Assembly: GCA_038373885.1 (NCBI GenBank)
Contig: JAWZYV010001774.1
Span: forward strand, 1 to 64,000
DNA from: Cheiracanthium punctorium
Lineage: Eukaryota > Arthropoda > Arachnida > Araneae > Cheiracanthiidae
Length of the DNA: 64,000 bases
Direction: 5' to 3'
The notes under the pieces are model-generated. The model was given only the letters and a program-made list of their open reading frames with translations. It did not search any database and was not told the DNA's origin. The position numbers and the translations under genes are program-made. Of this stretch, positions 11,307 to 23,465 are shown one piece after another (positions within the stretch are counted from its first letter, which is position 1; each line of letters starts with the position of its first letter).

Positions 11307-12552
11307 AAAAATATGGAGTGACTCCACTCAAATTTCCGAACCCCTACCTTTAACAAGCGCTTAAATAAACTGTATTCATTTCAATCGGATCGAGACTCCA
11401 CTTGTTAATAATGCACTTGTTCATAAGTGCACTTGTTAATAATTTTAGTCTATAGGCCACAACGCATAAGAATATTTTTTTTTAGCCCTGTAAACAAACT
11501 CTAAGACCTACGCACACCAAAACAGCATGTAACACAGCGACTTACAATATACGTACCTAATTTGAGCTTAATGAAATGCACGAAGTAGATGCCAGCACTT
11601 TCAAGAATTTGCGCCGTAATGTATTAGAACATTTTTGCAGGCCTGCACAAAAACTGTAAGCCCCACGCACACCAAAATCTATACCGGTTGAGGGCCAGTA
11701 ACCTACAATAAAATACCCAATTTGAACTTATTTGAATGCCCAATTTAGACACTAGCAGAGTTAAATGATTTGCGTCTGTAGACCGTAATGTGTAAGAATT
11801 TATTTTGCAACCCTGTGAAACAAACTATTGGTTGTACACACACTAAACAGTATGCATATCATGTGACCGTGACCTATAATACACGTATCCAATTTGTACT
11901 GAATTGAATGCACCGTTTAGACGTTAGCGCGCTTTCAAGAATTTCTGTTCATCCCCACTAAAAATGGTCTTAAGATTTTCTTCAGAAAATGCCGTATTCT
12001 GCAGAAATTTTAGAATAATTTAGAGATTTAACCTTATCTTCAAAATATCTACACAAATTTTGCAGACAATTTTGCAGAAATCCTGTAAAAAAGCCTGTGT
12101 ACCCCTGTAAAAAAATCCTAATGAGAAAGGAGAAGGAGAGAGGGTAGAGCCTCCCCCCTTTTTTCGGCCCAGGGGGTCCGAAAGAGATAGATTATTAATT
12201 TTTGGTGTTTATAGTAAATACATAATTGATCGCGAATATAAGTCATATACACGCCAAAGTCAATACCGGCCATGCGAGGGTGTTCGATAATGTAAATACT
12301 AAATTTGAAATAATCCAACGAACTGTTTAGACGCTAGCACACTTTCAAGAATTTCCGTCCATAGGCCGTAATGTAAAACAATTTTTTTCCAGTTTTGTAA
12401 AAAAAATTATAAGTCCTATGCGCACTAAATCAATACCGGTCGTGCGACGGTGACCGATAATATACATACCAAATTTGAGCTCAATCGAATTCACCGTTTA
12501 GGAGTTTTCGTGTTCATTCCCATACACAAAAACACACATACACAGACACATA
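11307..12552. repeat. Diverged tandem repeat block (GGAGTGACTCCACT family)
   Basis: It begins with GGAGTGACTCCACTC near 11315. Units of about 170-180 bp then recur, each holding CACCAAAATCAATACCGG-like, CCAATTTGAGCTCAATCGAA-like and CACTTTCAAGAATTT-like phrases (about 11510, 11680, 11830, 12200, 12415). A second, shorter copy is at 53825-54230 with the same opening and closing phrases. Confidence 0.7.
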
Positions 12553-12784
12553 CACTACAAAAAAGTCTCTTAAATTGACAGAAAAATACTTAAGCCAGGA
12601 CGCCAATTTATTTCCGTATATTTTACAGAAGTCTTCGGTTTTTTTTTTTTTTCTTATACGGAAGATTTCCGTAAAATAAACCGTCTGTAAAATTTACGGA
12701 AGACTTCTGTAAAGAAAAAGGAAATAAACTGGCGTCCTGGCTGACAGTTTTTTTCTGCAAATTTGACAGACTTTTTTTGTAGTG
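12553..12784. mobile_element. TA-type nested palindromic MITE, copy B
   Basis: The ends CACTACAAAAAAGTCT and AGACTTTTTTTGTAGTG are inverted and flanked by TA (12551-12552, 12785-12786). It has the same internal nested inverted pairs as 4354-4595. It is inserted in the tail of the repeat block at 11307-12840, so it is younger than that block. Confidence 0.85.
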
Positions 12785-12931
12785 TACACACACACATACA
12801 TGCATACATCTCACAAAAATAGCATAAATGAATTCCGAAGACCTCAAAACGTGTAATTCATCAAAATCTCAAAGTTGAATTTTTTTTCATGATTACGATA
12901 CTTTCCTTACATGACACATGTTCGTAAAGTG

Positions 12932-13549
12932 AAAAATGTTCAAAATATTGTCGGGAAAAGACTACGTTAAGACTCTCGCTTCCATTTAAAAAAAGTCTCT
13001 AAATTAAAAACCCTTTCCATTTTAAAAAGTCGCTAAGTCTCTCTCCTCCATTTAAAAAAGTGGCAGTTTTTAAATTTGTATACGACTCCAATACAAAAAT
13101 ATTCCCAGATGGTAAAATGTGTCCCATACAGTTAAGAAGTGGTGTACAAAATTTCAGCTTTTCATCATTAAACGTCTCAGAGATATCGTTAAACAAAGAT
13201 GATGGGGGATATACATGAATTTGAATGCAAAAATTTATTGCTAGATTCAAAAAAGTATTTTCTTGCTGAATTTTTGTACGGCCCCTAAAACGCGATCATC
13301 CCACGTGATTTTTTTTCCTTCGGGAGCCATTGAAAAGTGGTTTAAGTCAGCATATATTTATCTTCATATCTCTGAAATTTTTAGGATATAAATCTCGAAT
13401 TCAATAGTTTATAGCGCACATTTTACTAATGGGAAAATTTTTTGTACGGGAGGTCATATACAAATTTAAAGGTGTAGCTTTTCGGAAATAAACGAGAGGG
13501 TTTTTTCCTTCGCGTAGTCTTTTTGCCTACCTTATTTTGAACATTTTTA
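12932..13549. mobile_element. Unclassified element with imperfect terminal inverted repeats
   Basis: The left end AAAAATGTTCAAAATA...AAAAGACTACG (12932-12968) is mirrored at 13511-13549. The interior contains a duplicated phrase (AAGTCTCTAAATTAAAAACC / AAGTCGCTAAGTCTCTC) and no significant frame. I could not define the target duplication. Confidence 0.5.
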
Positions 13550-14848
13550 CAATTTACATTTCCCTCTTGTCCCTAATAGATAAAAAAATTAAAGCGTGTA
13601 ACAAATTTTTTGAGACACCCTGTACATATAAAATGAGTGTTGGAATGTGTGTTTCTTCCCTAAACTATATACTTTAAGCGATTTAAATGCGGTTTCTTGC
13701 AAAATGATCCCTGCTCTCCGCGAAAGGGTTAACCCTTAAATACCCGAATTTCTAAATCGTTCGCTGCCGAGCATGCAACAGCCACGAGTGTAAACTGAAT
13801 TTCCTATATCAATTTTATAAATAACTAATTAATTTTTCGAAAAACACGCGGCTTGAAAGAAATGTGTGAAAGTTTTATTATTCACGAACATGAATCCTTT
13901 ATTATTAAAAGCTGTATTTTATAAGTGAAACTGACATGAGGAATTTGGCTTGTACTCTAATCCGGTAGCGAACATGCTTTAAAAGTCCGATATCAAATTT
14001 GAAACTCAAGGCATTTAACAGTTAAATCTATTGAAATCCGATATCTGACAAATAGAAAGAAAGTTAGGGCCCAAAACGTTCTTTTCGTATCCCCGTAAAC
14101 GACGAACGCCAACGCCACCGCTCCTCTTAACTATGCAATGCTATAATTAGGGGATGAAAAAGGTATTACCTGTTATAATAGTACATAAAGCTAAGTGTTG
14201 GAATGCGTGCTTCTTCCCTAAACATAAAAACTAGTGGGAATATAAAATAAACCCTGATGAGTTATTTTATGCACGGTGATTTCCAGGAACTTAAAATAGG
14301 TTATACTTAGCTTTTTACTTTAATTTTATGCATGAATGAATGCATGAAATGAACAGCCACTCATTTGCATGAAATGTATCCATTAATAATCACTTTAGAA
14401 GAAGAGTTCAAGTGACAGTGAACTATTCAGTCGTGGTTTTTCAAGAACAAATGCATCATTCACAGATTGATCTTGATAAAAACTGTTAATTCAGACTTTT
14501 TTTTTTCCATTTCATTGATGAAAATTGGTTAAGAAATTAGACGCACACTTCAACATTTCTTCCAAAGCGACTATTAACTGCCACATGAAGACGACGTTTC
14601 CGATCCCAGATTGCTGTGTCATTCTAAACCGTCTTGGTGTATCCAACCCCTCCCAGAAGTTTGTTCCTCTAATTTTGAAACACCTTGTATATATGCCTTC
14701 ATAAAGTATTTTTGTAAAGTTATATAATTCCATAGTAGTTATATAATTCCCATACTTTAGTTATAGTAGAAGATTCTTAAAGGGGTTGAACGTTTCACTC
14801 ATATACAATGTAAATATATTTTCAATCACCTCTATTTTCTTTAAACAG
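13550..14848. other. Intron stretch with dispersed repeat pieces
   Basis: No gene. GTGTTGGAATG.GTG.TTCTTCCCTAAAC occurs at 13634 and again at 14193. The part 14545-14690, ending AACACCTTGTATA, resembles 50995-51145 and is probably a fragment of the same TA-flanked MITE family. Confidence 0.5.
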
Positions 14849-15003
14849 AAACCTATCGAGTGATTTTGACATAAGACCTCGTGGAAATCTGATGGGTGTA
14901 TATTCAAATATGAAGCCTTTCCAACAGAACACACTTGACGTCATCGCTCATACTTCTGGAATAGCAGGATGTCCATCATGCTTTGCAAAATATTATTCAA
15001 GAT
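14849..15003 (+). CDS. Host gene exon: VWA-like domain, second strand and helix
   Basis: Acceptor TTCTTTAAACAG, donor GTAAGT. It continues in frame as GNLSSDFDIRPRGNLMGVY and ends with a CPSCFAKYY stretch. The two cysteines in CPSC are close enough to pair with each other or with later ones. Length 155 bases. Confidence 0.85.
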
Positions 15004-15519
15004 GTAAGTACAGTTAATACATGAGATAATATTACAAATATACTCTTCTTACAATTTAGACTTTAAAAAATTCTACACTAGGTCTAAGTTTGATAGTTCA
15101 GACACAAATCTGAAAAATACACCATGGATTTTGTGAAAGATACTCAAGTCTTTGTCTAATGAAATTTCAATAATCAAGCTCAATTTATTTGGTTAAAAAA
15201 AAAACAGTTTGTATTGCAATTTATTATTTTACCTCTGCCATTGGGGATATGTCAATGAACCGAATACCACATGATATAATGACCACATATTTAAATCTGT
15301 CAAAATATAAGACAAAATTTAAAAGGCTATTAGAAAAAATAATCGTAATTAAGGGAAAATAATTTTAGTTTAGGAAAATTCAGTTTCTAATTCAAGGCAG
15401 ACATTTGTAATTTTTTTTTTATTGGAACATTTTTCTTTTCAGTTTACCCAGTATAAAGTAAAGAGCGTTGATTCATTTTTATAATTGTTTCTGTATGTTT
15501 TGCAATTATTTCATTGCAG

Positions 15520-15647
15520 TTACAAGCAAAGCAGACGAGGGAGAAATATTTAAAGATTTGAACGGTACCTTCACAGCTTTTGATTTGGAACAGCAAGAAA
15601 TGGAAGTTAGCTATGGATCTGAAGTAAAAGCCGGATCTCCCGGAAAA
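15520..15647 (+). CDS. Host gene exon: VWA-like domain, middle
   Basis: Acceptor TTTCATTGCAG, donor GTGAGT. It reads FTSKADEGEIFKDLNGTFTA and onward to a GSPGK end, closing on a complete codon. The NGT sequon is a possible N-glycosylation site. The start of the open frame seen here at 15468 is intronic. Confidence 0.85.
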
Positions 15648-16742
15648 GTGAGTTATTGGCAAAAAAAATCTGGTCTGATTTGTAGTGGTGTTCATCTGTA
15701 TTAGATATTTAGCTGGAATACCCGTTCTTCGTCCAGGAATGCAGATTACTAAAACACACACACACACACGCACATGTACACGCTTAAATCTATTGAGTAA
15801 AATAATAATCAAAGAGTATATTTTTACTCAATTTTTGACTTCAAACAGCCATTCTCCCGATTGAGTAAAATTTGCTCAATTCATCGACAAAAATCAATGG
15901 AGCGAAAAATTCTGAATTTTTGAGCATTATACAACAGCTCCATTTAGGCTAAATAATAATAAAAAATGAGGAGTGTCTGTCCGTTTTTGATTAATATAAC
16001 TGTACTCAATTATGATTATTATTTAAGCTATAGAATGAGCGTTTTTGCAAAATCAGCCCTTTTTTAATTAACATATCTGTACTCAATTAAGATTATTATT
16101 TTAAGCTAGAAAAAGGGTGTTTTATTAAAATTTGCTGTTTTTGATTAATATATTGAATGATTCGTTTTCTTCATTTTTTATTATCAGAGCTGTAATCTAT
16201 GATTATAAGCCCGAGAAAATAAATTTTAAATCAAGGCAAATACAATATATCTTAATACACTATAAAAAGTATTTTTTTAATAAATAGAATATAATTTCAC
16301 TATAGTCTCTCGTTATAAAACGAATTCACAGTACAGTCAGAATACAGAAAAGCAATCATGGTTAAACCAGCTGTGAGATTTAATTAAAGCAGCAACCCAA
16401 TTTATTGACATGAAAAAGGTAAAATACTACTTACTCACTTTGGGTGGAGATATCATAACTTCATTTGTTTTACAACAGCTTTTTATAATCCAATCGTAAG
16501 AAAGTATGTCATTAAAGCCAAATCTTTACCTAAAGCATCTTCTCCATATCTAAGGCTGAATTTATTTCACAACTCTGAATATGAAAAAGATGCATTTGGT
16601 ATTCGGATATAACATAAAACTATCACCAGCACACACACAACTATGCCCGCGTTTTTTACTATGAACCGTTATCCGTTAAGAGTGTTGGATGGGTCACGTG
16701 ATAGTAATAGGATATGGGTCGTGGGGGAGAAAGACAGAATAT
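15648..16742. other. Intron stretch, simple sequence and short repeats
   Basis: A (CA)n tract lies at 15752-15778. The phrase TGTACTCAATTA.GATTATTATTT occurs at about 16010 and 16075. Nothing codes. Confidence 0.5.
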
Positions 16743-17460
16743 AGTCTAAGAGCCAGCGACCGCCAGACCTTCGTCATAGTATAAAAGCTGAAACTTCCTC
16801 TGCGCATACCCCCAACAGAGGTAGGAACAATCGGCCACTATAAAGTTTGGATGATCGTGGCTTTGGCAGGTAACAGGTGGCAAAGGTGTATAAAATTGCC
16901 GAAAATTTCGTCATTTCATAAAGCTTCATATTTTATATGTTCTTCTTCGCAGTACAAGAAATCACTTTATCCCTTGCCAGACACTTTTCCATCGTGGCAA
17001 AACCCCGCCAGACAATCTCAAAGTCATGGAAAACTGTTGTGTTCGTAAACTCCCGCGACGAAGTACGTCAAGCTGTCACAAAGTGTCAAGCACATTTTAT
17101 ACTGCTACTTCTGAACTTTCTTACGCGCGAACTTTCTTGCAGCGCGCTCGTAATAGAATTACGTTTTTCAAGACCTTTAGATTGTCTGGCGGGGGTTTGC
17201 CACGATGGAAAAGAGTCTGGCAAGGGATAAAGTGATTTCTAGTACTGCGAAGAAGAACATATAAAAAAATTAAGCTTTATGAAATGACGAAATTTTCGGC
17301 AATTTTATACACCTTTGCCACCTGTAACCTGACAAAGCCACGATCATCCAAGCTTTATAGTGGCCGATTGTTCCTACCTCTGTTGGGGGGTATGAGCAGA
17401 GAAAGTTTCAGGTTTTATACTAGGACGAAGGTCTGGTGGTCGCTGGCTCTTGCTCTAATA
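16743..17460. repeat. Long inverted repeat (fold-back element)
   Basis: About 280 bases from 16743 to 17020 recur as the reverse complement at about 17180-17460. Matched landmarks are GAGCCAGCGACCGCCAGACC / GGTCTGGTGGTCGCTGGCTC, GGTAGGAACAATCGGCCACT and its mirror, and TGCCAGACACTTTTCCATCG and its mirror. About 160 bases separate the arms. Identity is high, over 90 percent by eye. The small frames inside are shadows of each arm. It sits in the intron between exons 15520 and 24103. Confidence 0.85.
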
Positions 17461-17657
17461 CTCAAATAGACAAGATTTTTGCGGAAAATGAGTTAAATAG
17501 AATATAGCGGATGGGGAGTGCTGGGGCGGATTGAGGCATTCACAAATTATTGTCTTGAATGAGTATTTTTTGGCGTAAAAGGATTTAAATCGGCCGATAA
17601 GAAATTTAATCAATAAATGAGTGTTAGTTTTAATCAATAGATTTAAGTGCGTATATA

Positions 17658-17938
17658 CACGCTTAAACCCAAAGGGCGAAAAAAACGATACACTGCGGAG
17701 CGATCCGTCACCATGGTAACTTACCGGTTTTTCCGCGAAAGTGCTCTTCAAGTAGTCTTTTTTCTGAGAACGCCTTTTCTCCTTCCCTGTTTTTTCCGAA
17801 AAATTCTCCCCTCGTTTATTGTTATATTCCGCTCCGCTCTTGTGATAGAAAAACGCTCCTAAAGGAGAAGCTCACTTTTGAAAACTGTCTCACTTTCCGA
17901 TCCGACTGATCGAACTTCGCTCGTTTGGTTTAAGCGTG
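17658..17938. mobile_element. TA-flanked MITE
   Basis: The ends CACGCTTAAACC and GGTTTAAGCGTG are exact inverted repeats, with TA at 17656-17657 and 17939-17940. It is 281 bp and non-coding. CACGCTTAAAT at about 15780 may be a relic end of the same family. Confidence 0.75.
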
Positions 17939-17986
17939 TAAATAAATATATATAGATAGATAGATATATAAGGTGTCCACTGCTAA

Positions 17987-18458
17987 CCCTTTGAGGCGCA
18001 ACCCTTTCCCAATGCTGAAAAAAGGGCAGCCGTTGCCATCGCTCGACTTAACTACCAGCAAGATATCGGACGATTGCTTTTGACGCAGCTGGCTGTGCGG
18101 CACAGCCAGCTGCGTCAAAAGGGCTCTCTAGATCTGTGGCACGCGATGAACGTTTCGATCGTCCGCCATATTGCTGGTAGTTAAGTCGAGCGATGGCAAC
18201 AGCTGCCCTTTTTCCAGCATTGGGCAATCTGTCTAGCTGTTCTCGCGTTCTTCCATTTTTCAGCAGATGTCAGTGCTGTTAAAAATAATCGTGACAATTT
18301 TTGTTACGGGAAATGACGTGCTAAAAAGTAAAGGATTCTCGTGGATCTATGTCACCCGCAACTATTTTTATACAAATCCAATCTATTCTTCGCGACTGGC
18401 AACAGTCAAAACGGGAGAGTTTGGTGTTGGCAGAGCGGCAACACTGCGCGTTAAAGGG
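17987..18458 (+). mobile_element. piggyBac-type palindromic MITE, copy 2, in a CTAA site
   Basis: Begins CCCTTTGAGGCGCAA and ends TGCGCGTTAAAGGG. The left half is a hairpin (about 18007-18060 against 18160-18217). It is flanked by CTAA at 17983-17986 and 18459-18462 instead of the usual TTAA. A related repeat at 56770-57280 (reverse strand) carries the same flanks without the element, TGCTAACG at the join, so the duplicated target really was CTAA. No coding capacity. Confidence 0.9.
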
Positions 18459-18462
18459 CTAA

Positions 18463-18960
18463 CGGTGCCCAATGGCTATTTCCTAAACCGTTCGTCAGAG
18501 ATATATAGTTCCAGTTGCAAAAATGCTTTAAATTATATAATCTATTATATCAGAAACAATCAAAGTCAATAAATCAATTCCTATAAAAATTACGAAATTT
18601 AAATTTTTATACGGTGCCCCGGTACTACCAGTTATATTTAGAAAAATTTTCTTTATACAATTCCATGCACAATAAAAAAATAAAAAATAAAAATATTCGT
18701 CCTTCTACAACCAAAATTCACCGAGTTACAGCTGCTTAAAGTTTGAGCACTTTTCGAACAGCAAAATAGGGGCTGAATACAAAATGAATTTCAGAAAAAT
18801 TAATGTGCATGGTTTTGAGCCTTGTACATTATTTCAAATGCTATTTGTTAAAAATTTTATCAACTATTTTATGAAAGTAGATTGCAATAAAGAAGATTAA
18901 CGTTTAACTATGTGTATCCAATAAATTAACAAAAAAATATAGCTTATACAGGAAATAGAA
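18463..18960 (+). repeat. Dispersed repeat, copy 1
   Basis: This stretch, together with the bases before the MITE (17971-17986), matches the reverse complement of about 56770-57280. Shared phrases include CCAATGGCTATTTCCTAAAC, AAAAATTACGAAATTTAAAT and ACCGAGTTACAGCTGCTTAA-like sequence. It is a host for the MITE at 17987. No protein is seen. The family is unknown. Confidence 0.75.
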
Positions 18961-19909
18961 TTTTTTAGTGTTTTTTAAATGAACTGATGTTGAATAACAA
19001 AAACTCAAGGAAATAAAACACTTCAATTAGAAAATGGAGCGTTTTAAAATACAAATACAGTTAAACCTCTCCGAGAGGGCACCTCTCTAAACGGCCAATT
19101 TTTCAATGCACGGATTATTCGGCTCATAGACCTAATGTTAAAATAGCCTTTATCAGCGGCCACCCGACCCCCTCTAAACGGCCACCGAGTGGGATCGCCC
19201 ATTTCATTTTTCGAGAAATTCTACTCACTCCATCCTTTAATTTTGAGCTGAAAAACTCAAGATCAGGTTTATGGTCGAATATAAGACCCAGGAATAACTT
19301 GCGAAGTCCATTCTCACGGTTTCTCCCCTCTTTCTTATGGCCCTAAAGGGAATTATTACACTAAAGGGAAAATCCGATCAACTTCGCGCTGGACCAACTT
19401 TTCCGACGGACTTGAAGGCGTGGTTATCTTTAAGGGTTGCAAAAGTAAACAAACTCTCTCCGACGCCAAATAGTCATCGCATCGCTGATTTGGCATGCAG
19501 GTTCTTATTTTACTTATGGTGCGTTGGTATATTTACATCGGATCGGCAGCAATTTCGGCAGCATCAGATGGACAGCAATCTCTAATTCCAAAGTCCACTT
19601 GAACGCGGCCATAATTTTATTTACACGTGATTCTGACATTGAGCCAAGCTTCGAACATAGTAGTAGTCGCCATTGCTCGAAATTGCTTATGACGTTGCAG
19701 CAGAAGTACTCTGATTGGCCGAATTTTCGTCCGACTCGGATTTTTTCCTTCGGAAAGGAAAAAGTTGGAGTTCGCGGTCGTCAAGGTAACGGCGGAGAAA
19801 ATCGGCCGGAAACTTGATTTGCAAGGAAAGTTGGACGGATTTTTCTCAGTGTGTTCTCAGTTCTGTCCCTGACAAGGAATTGTTCGATGTTTGTAATGGC
19901 GAGCAAGCT
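18961..19909. other. Unresolved stretch with a Tigger-like end
   Basis: ACAGTTAAACCTCTCCGAGA at about 19057-19076, followed by a mirrored CTCTCTAAACGGCCA phrase, looks like the terminus of a pogo/Tigger-type element (family ends often read CAGTTGAACCTC). No second end was found. The open frames at 19337-19585 and 19524-19817 show no domain I recognise and may be decayed transposon. Confidence 0.4.
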
Positions 19910-22010
19910 GCTGTTAAAATATTACAGGTTAGAGTGTAACTAAGTAATATCATTTCATTCGCTTGAGTCGTAATTATGTGATGCGCGAACGAATATTGAC
20001 GCATATTGAAATAATTTTCGCAAAATATTAAAATTTAATCAACATTTTTGAAAAATTGGAAGCCTAGAATTTAAGTGGCGTGACAACCTATCCTGTCACC
20101 CAAATTCGTTTCATTCCCTGCAGTCTATATTTCGTGATGCTGGAACAAATTTTCAGCATTTTAAAACGATTTTCGAAAAATCTCAAAATGTAAGCAAAAT
20201 ATTTTTAAAATTCAACGCCTATAAATTCAGATGAGCAACTACCTATCCTATCACTCAATTTCGTATCATTCGTATGAGTCGTTATTACGTGATGTTTGAA
20301 GAAATATAAACGTATTTTGAGAGAATTTTCACAAAATCTCAAAATCTAATAAAAATGTTAAAAAATTGGACTCCTATAGTTTATGTTGAGCAACCATCTA
20401 TCCTGTGACCAAATTTCATATCATTCGCTTTAGTCGTTATTACGTAATACGGGAACAAAGATTCACTCAGTATTAAACGATTTTCACAAAATCTCGAAAT
20501 CTGATAGATTTTTTTAATTAGATGCTTATAGTTTAAGGTGAGTGACCACCTATCATTTCACCAAATATCATTTTTGCAGTTATTACGTGATGTGCGAACA
20601 CAAATTTACGCAGTTTGAAATGATTTTCGCAAAATTTCAAAATCTAATCAAGATTTTTTTTAAATTCGACGCCTATGTTTTAAGTTGAGTGACCACCTAT
20701 CATGACACCCAATTTCATATCATTCGCTTCAGTCGTTTTTACGTGATGCTTGAACACAAATTTATGCAGTTTGAAAGGATTTTCGCAAAATCTCAAAATC
20801 CAATCAGGATTTTTTAAAAATTGGACGCCTATGTTTTAAGTTGAGTGACCACCTATCATGACACCCAATTTCATATCATTCGCTTCAGTCGTTTATACGT
20901 GATGCTTGAACACACATTTACGCAGTTTGAAAGGATTTTCGCAAAATCTCAAAATCCAATCAAGATTTTTTAAAAATTGGACGCCTATGTTTTAAGTTGA
21001 GTGACCATCTATCATGACACCCAATTTCATATCATTCACTTCAGTCATTTTTGCGTGATGCTTGAACACAAATTTACGCAGTTTGAAACGATTTTCGCAA
21101 AATTTCAAAATCCAATCAAGATTTTTTAAAAATTGGACGTCTATGTTTTAAGTTGAGTGACCACCTATCATGACACCCAATTTCATATCATTCGCTTCAG
21201 TCGTTTTTACGTGATGCTTGAACACAAATTTATGCAGTTTGAAAGGATTTTCGCAAAATCTCAAAATCCAATCAGGATTTTTTAAAAATTGGACGCCTAT
21301 GTTTTAAGTTGAGTGACCACCTATCATGACACCCAATTTCATATCATTCACTTCAGTCGTTTTTGCGTGATGCTTGAACACAAATTTACGCAGTTTGAAA
21401 CGATTTTCACAAAATTTCAAAATCTAATTAAGATTTTTTTTTAATTCGACGCCTATGTTTTAAGTTGAGTGACCACCTATCATGACACCCAATTTCATAT
21501 CATTCACTTCAGTCGGTTTTGCGTGATGCTTGAACACAAATTTACGCAGTTTGAAACGATTTTCACAAAATTTCAAAATCTAATTAAGATTTTTTTTAAA
21601 TTCGACGCCTATGTTTTAAGTTGAGTGACCACCTATCATGACACCCAATTTCAAATCATTCGCTTCTGTCGTTTTTACGTGATGCTTGAACACAAATTTA
21701 TGCAGTTTGAAAGGATTTTCGCAAAATCTCAAAATCCAATCAGGATTTTTTAAAAATTGGACGCCTATGTTTTAAGTTGAGTGACCACCTATCATGACAC
21801 CCAATTTCATATCATTCGCTTCAGTCGTTTTTACGTGATGCTTGAACACACATTTACGCAGTTTGAAACGATTTTCGCAAAATCTGAAAATCTAATCAAG
21901 ATTTTTTAAAAATTCGACGCCTATGTTTTAAGTTGAGTGACCACCTATCATGACACCCAATTTCATATCATTCGCTTCAGTCGTTTTTACGGGATGCTTA
22001 AACAAAAAAA
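19910..22010. repeat. 156-bp satellite array
   Basis: The phrase GCCTATGTTTTAAGTTGAGT recurs at exactly 156-bp steps from 20671 to 21919 (20671, 20827, 20983, 21139 with one change, 21295, 21451, 21607, 21763, 21919). Older, more diverged units extend left to about 19920. Each unit contains ATTTCATATCATTCGCTTCA and a GTGATGCTTGAACACA phrase. About 13 units in total. The left units are the most diverged, and the same edge units recur at 38310-38700. Confidence 0.95.
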
Positions 22011-22070
22011 GCGTCACGGACAGAATGACAGAATGACAGAACGACAGAATGACAGACAGACAAACTTTTT
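22011..22070. repeat. (GACAGAAT)n microsatellite at the satellite edge
   Basis: Several GACAGAAT/GACAGAAC units and a short (GACA)n run directly follow the last 156-bp unit. It marks where the array stops. Confidence 0.8.
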
Positions 22071-22249
22071 TTTGAGGGTCGCATCGGATTCCCGGGTGCT
22101 TGAAACGGATAGAAATCGCAAAATTTTTGAATTCCAAGAAATGTACAGACAAAAGTCTAATTTTATTTATATAGATTTATTTTATTTTTTATTTATGAAA
22201 CTAAGATTTTATGTGAATAGTTGTAAAATCATAGAAAATCATGTGTTGT

Positions 22250-23465
22250 GTGCGTGTGTGTGTGTGAACATCTCCGTTTTCATTCATTCTTAGTTTAAGG
22301 TACTTTGAAATCTGATTTATGGATGAAGTTAGATATATGGTTCATTTTCACAGTATAGTCATTCTTATAAAACTATCGCTAGACTCAGCTCCACAACTTT
22401 TCTTGAGGATTATGTCACGTGTTTTCCGAATCTTTCAACATCCTGAGTATGAATCGAGAATGTTTTGAATATTATATCCCACACTTTGGATTTGTAAACA
22501 TAATTGAAATTCTTTATTGGAAAGGCACGTGAATTAAAAATAGGACAAAAGATTTTTGATCAGACAAGCTTCTATAAGTGAAAACGTGATTCGGCGTGGT
22601 TCACCGGAGAGATAAGACTTGACGCTCACTTAATAATAAAAGCATCAATTTGTCCCAAATTGATAATACATTAACTAACAAAGTAACAGAGATTTGTTTA
22701 AGCAAGAATTTGACGAGTTTGACCAAAAATATTTATTGCTTTTTAACGTAGCAGCTTGCAAGTGATTTATTGTGATTAACTTCATTTGTAACAAAACACC
22801 TGTCTGATTTATGTAAGTGCAATATAACTGTCAGCTGTGATTGTGCAAAATTAAATTAAATACTCGCTACTGATCTAAGGTTTGTTTACCCATAAATGAC
22901 TTCATAAATTATTGTTACTCAAACAAAGAAACTTAAAATCATTGGAAGAGATCAAATGACCCTTTAGATGATAAGTCTAAATCTGATTGAATCCCCTGTG
23001 CTCACATTTAAATGTAAAATCTGCGCATTCTCTTTTCAACGCATCCTATACTTATCTGTTAGTTTATTCTCTCATTTCCCTGACTTCCTGTGTAGGCTGG
23101 AAATCGAGCACCTGATGAAGGGTGGGCTTCTTGTACAACGTGAAACACGCTTCTTTTATTTTTAATTTATTCGTGTTTCTAAAAAATAATTTCAATTTTT
23201 ATGTTTACAAATCCAAAGGGACTCAAAGTGTGTGGATTACAGCATCAAGACATTCTCAGTTCAGACGCAAGATGTTGAAAGATGTGTTAAACTCGCGAGA
23301 GAATCCTCAAGAAACTTTTGTGGAGCTGAGTCTAGAGATGGTTTTATAAGAATGACTATGCTTTCAAAATGAATCATGTGTAACTTTAGCAATAAATCAG
23401 ATTTCAAAGTACTTTAAGCTAAGAATGAATAAAAACGGCGATGTTCACTCACACACACATGATTG
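22250..23465. repeat. Long imperfect inverted repeat element
   Basis: About 270 bases from 22250 mirror the bases ending at about 23465. Matched landmarks are TTCATTCATTCTTAG against CTAAGAATGAATAAA, TACTTTGAAATCTGATTTAT and its mirror, TAGACTCAGCTCCACAA and its mirror, and CTTTGGATTTGTAAACATAA and its mirror. By eye the arms are about 80 percent alike, so this copy is older than the one at 16743-17460. The interior (about 22530-23190) has no recognised gene. Confidence 0.75.

Noticed and set aside
15444..15812. 122-residue frame on the - strand
   Set aside because: It lies opposite the well-supported exon 15520-15647 and runs through its splice sites and a (CA)n tract, so it is a shadow frame.
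19910..22010. 156-bp array considered as a CRISPR array
   Set aside because: The units are contiguous with no short conserved repeat alternating with unique spacers, no cas genes are present, and the DNA is eukaryotic.
21928..22293. Frames across the end of the satellite
   Set aside because: They read through satellite and (GACAGAAT)n on either strand and show no domain.
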